Positions 62,682 to 64,000 of a stretch of DNA of 64,000 bases are shown here, in pieces. The notes beneath the pieces are model-generated. The model was given only the letters and a program-made list of their open reading frames with translations. It did no database searches and was not told where the DNA came from. Every line of letters begins with the position of its first letter. The first letter of the stretch is position 1. Source of the DNA: Luteitalea pratensis (lineage in GTDB: Bacteria; Acidobacteriota; Vicinamibacteria; Vicinamibacterales; Vicinamibacteraceae); contig NZ_CP015136.1 in assembly GCF_001618865.1 (NCBI RefSeq), positions 2,763,001 through 2,827,000 on the forward strand, in the 5' to 3' direction. A program made the translations under genes and the position numbers.

Positions 62682-64000
62682 TCAGAATTCGATCGTCTCG
62701 CGATAGGCGGGCATCTCGGCACTGAGACCGAAACGGTCCTGGATGCGTTGGCGGAGCACGGTGCGCGGTCCGTCCTCGCCGTGGGTCAGGATGACCCGCG
62801 GCCGGGACGCCGCGAGCGATTTGAGCCAGTTGAGCAGATCCGCCTGACCGGCGTGACCACTCAGCCCGCCGAGCACGTGCGTCTTTGCCTGCACCTGGAC
62901 GATCTGCCCTGCGATCCGTACCTCCCGGGCGCCGTCCGCCAATTCGCGTCCCACCGACCCGCGGGCCTGGTAACCGACCATCAGCAGCAGGGTCGTCGGG
63001 TCGGGCAGATGATTCTGCAGATGGTGCACGATCCGGCCTCCCGTGCACATGCCGGCGCCAGCGAGAACCATCCAGGGGCCGGGCTTGCGTGCGAGAGCAC
63101 GCGAGTCGGCCGCCGTCTGACAGACCGCCGCGGTGCGGAGATTGGCCGACAGCTCGCCTGACCGCCGCATGGCCTTTGCCTCGGTGTCGAACAGCTCGGC
63201 ATGCGACTTGTAAGCGTCGGTTGCGCGGATGGCCATCGGGCTGTCGAGAAAGATCGGGAAGGGCTGCAGCGTCCCGCGCTTGAAGGCGCCGGCGAGCAGG
63301 TACAGCAGGAGTTGTGGCCGGCCGACCGCGACGACGGGCACGAGCACCCGCCCACCCTGTAAGACGGCTGCCTTCACCGCGGCCCGCGCGGCCAACGCGG
63401 TGTCGGCCAGCGACGGGTGTTCCCTGTCGCCGTAGGTCGATTCCATGAACACCAGGTCGGCGTGCTCGAAGGGCACCGGATCACGATGCAGCGGCGCGCC
63501 GCGTGGGCCGATGTCACCGGAGAACACGACGACCTTCCTGCGGTCACCTTCTTCCACGGTGACCTCGAGACTCGCCGAGCCGAGGATGTGACCGGCCTCG
63601 ACCGCGCGAACGCTGACGCCAGGCGCGATGCGCGTCGGATGGTTGTAGCGCAGCCGACGATAGAGCGGCTGAAGGCGCTCGACGTCCTCAGGCGTGTAGA
63701 GCGGCGCGATCGCAGGCTGACCGGCCTCCCTGCGCCGGCGGTTCTGCCGTGTCGCGTCTTCCGCCTGGATGTGGGCGGCATCCTTCAGAATCAGGTCGGC
63801 CAGTGTGATCGTGGCCGGGGTGGCGTAGATCGGCCCCCGGTAATCGAAGCGCGCAAGCAGCGGCAGGCGCCCCGTGTGATCGAGGTGCGCGTGCGTCAGG
63901 ACGACGGCGTGAAGACGTGCCAGTGCGTTGGTCTGCGGAAGCCGGTTGAAGTTCTCCAGCTTCTGCCGGCCCTGGAAGAGCCCGCAGTCGATCATGACGT
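62682..64000 (-). CDS. Beta-CASP metallo-beta-lactamase RNA hydrolase, partial
   Basis: The frame is open to the end of the window, so the N-terminus is cut off. The MBL fold has MIDCGLFQGR, the metal-binding LTHAHLDHTGRLP, GHILGSASLEV and VFSGDIGP. The beta-CASP insert holds ESTYGDREHPS, and the end has LAGAGMCTGGRIVHHL, SGHAGQADLLNWLK and LTHGED. It is of the YsgA/CPSF-like RNA-processing group, here with a C-terminal HGE motif. It processes RNA in the cytosol; its exact role in bacteria is less clear. Confidence 0.88.
   Translation of the reverse strand, partial: VMIDCGLFQGRQKLENFNRLPQTNALARLHAVVLTHAHLDHTGRLPLLARFDYRGPIYATPATITLADLILKDAAHIQAEDATRQNRRRREAGQPAIAPLYTPEDVERLQPLYRRLRYNHPTRIAPGVSVRAVEAGHILGSASLEVTVEEGDRRKVVVFSGDIGPRGAPLHRDPVPFEHADLVFMESTYGDREHPSLADTALAARAAVKAAVLQGGRVLVPVVAVGRPQLLLYLLAGAFKRGTLQPFPIFLDSPMAIRATDAYKSHAELFDTEAKAMRRSGELSANLRTAAVCQTAADSRALARKPGPWMVLAGAGMCTGGRIVHHLQNHLPDPTTLLLMVGYQARGSVGRELADGAREVRIAGQIVQVQAKTHVLGGLSGHAGQADLLNWLKSLAASRPRVILTHGEDGPRTVLRQRIQDRFGLSAEMPAYRETIEF

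Overview
The window is GC-rich chromosomal DNA from a Gram-negative bacterium. The most likely source is an Acidobacteriota of the Vicinamibacteria (Luteitalea-like) type. That is an inference from gene content: two TonB-dependent receptors with carboxypeptidase-regulatory-like N-termini (one Oar-like), a PadR regulator beside an ADOP-type ABC permease, a CadC-type winged-helix/TPR regulator, repeated 'W-x-x-AEG' surface proteins, and many small palindromic and microsatellite repeats. No rRNA, tRNA or CRISPR array was found.

Layout. 1-9 kb: a cytochrome c/HEAT dehydrogenase (cut by the window edge), a glycosyltransferase, a five-gene plus-strand run of envelope proteins (DUF2092 lipoprotein, repeat protein, two coupled membrane proteins, DUF502), then a PadR regulator with an ADOP permease reduced to its two ends. 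9-21 kb: an AI-2E family permease with an extra cytosolic domain, a winged-helix/TPR regulator, a vanadium-haloperoxidase-like protein, a sortase with a probable LPxT-type substrate and a DUF3011/porin, an aquaporin, and unknown envelope proteins. 21-36 kb: the accessory core. It holds a DUF4062 protein fused to a subtilisin fold that lacks two catalytic residues, an M28 peptidase, an unrecognised four-module protein with a cysteine every fourth residue, and an ECF sigma/membrane partner/secreted protein/TPR-CHAT operon. It ends in a graveyard of broken signalling genes (kinase, winged-helix/FHA) around a beta-propeller gene. 35-42.7 kb: TrmO-like methyltransferase, GNAT, beta-carbonic anhydrase, ATP pyrophosphatase, a seven-module BACON surface protein with a decayed paralogue behind it, DUF1080 hydrolase and a 53-aa protein. 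42.6-48 kb: modABC, divergent from a TonB-dependent receptor whose leader holds three hairpins. 48-57.5 kb: DUF3616, a frameshifted amidase, a D-aminoacylase-type amidohydrolase, a second AEG-repeat protein, a Tat-exported enolase-superfamily enzyme and an exported DUF2252 protein. 57.5-64 kb: an ASPIC/UnbV fragment, a parDE pair with its operator, a Tle1-like DUF2235 hydrolase, an Oar-like receptor and a beta-CASP hydrolase running off the end.

The best candidate for something undescribed is the cysteine-ladder protein at 25.9-27.8 kb, flanked on both sides by arrays of the same heptamer repeats. Second is the DUF4062-pseudosubtilase. Third is the sortase/substrate pair in a Gram-negative background. 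Much of the rest is envelope, nutrient-uptake and regulatory equipment usual for soil acidobacteria. Several genes are in visible decay.
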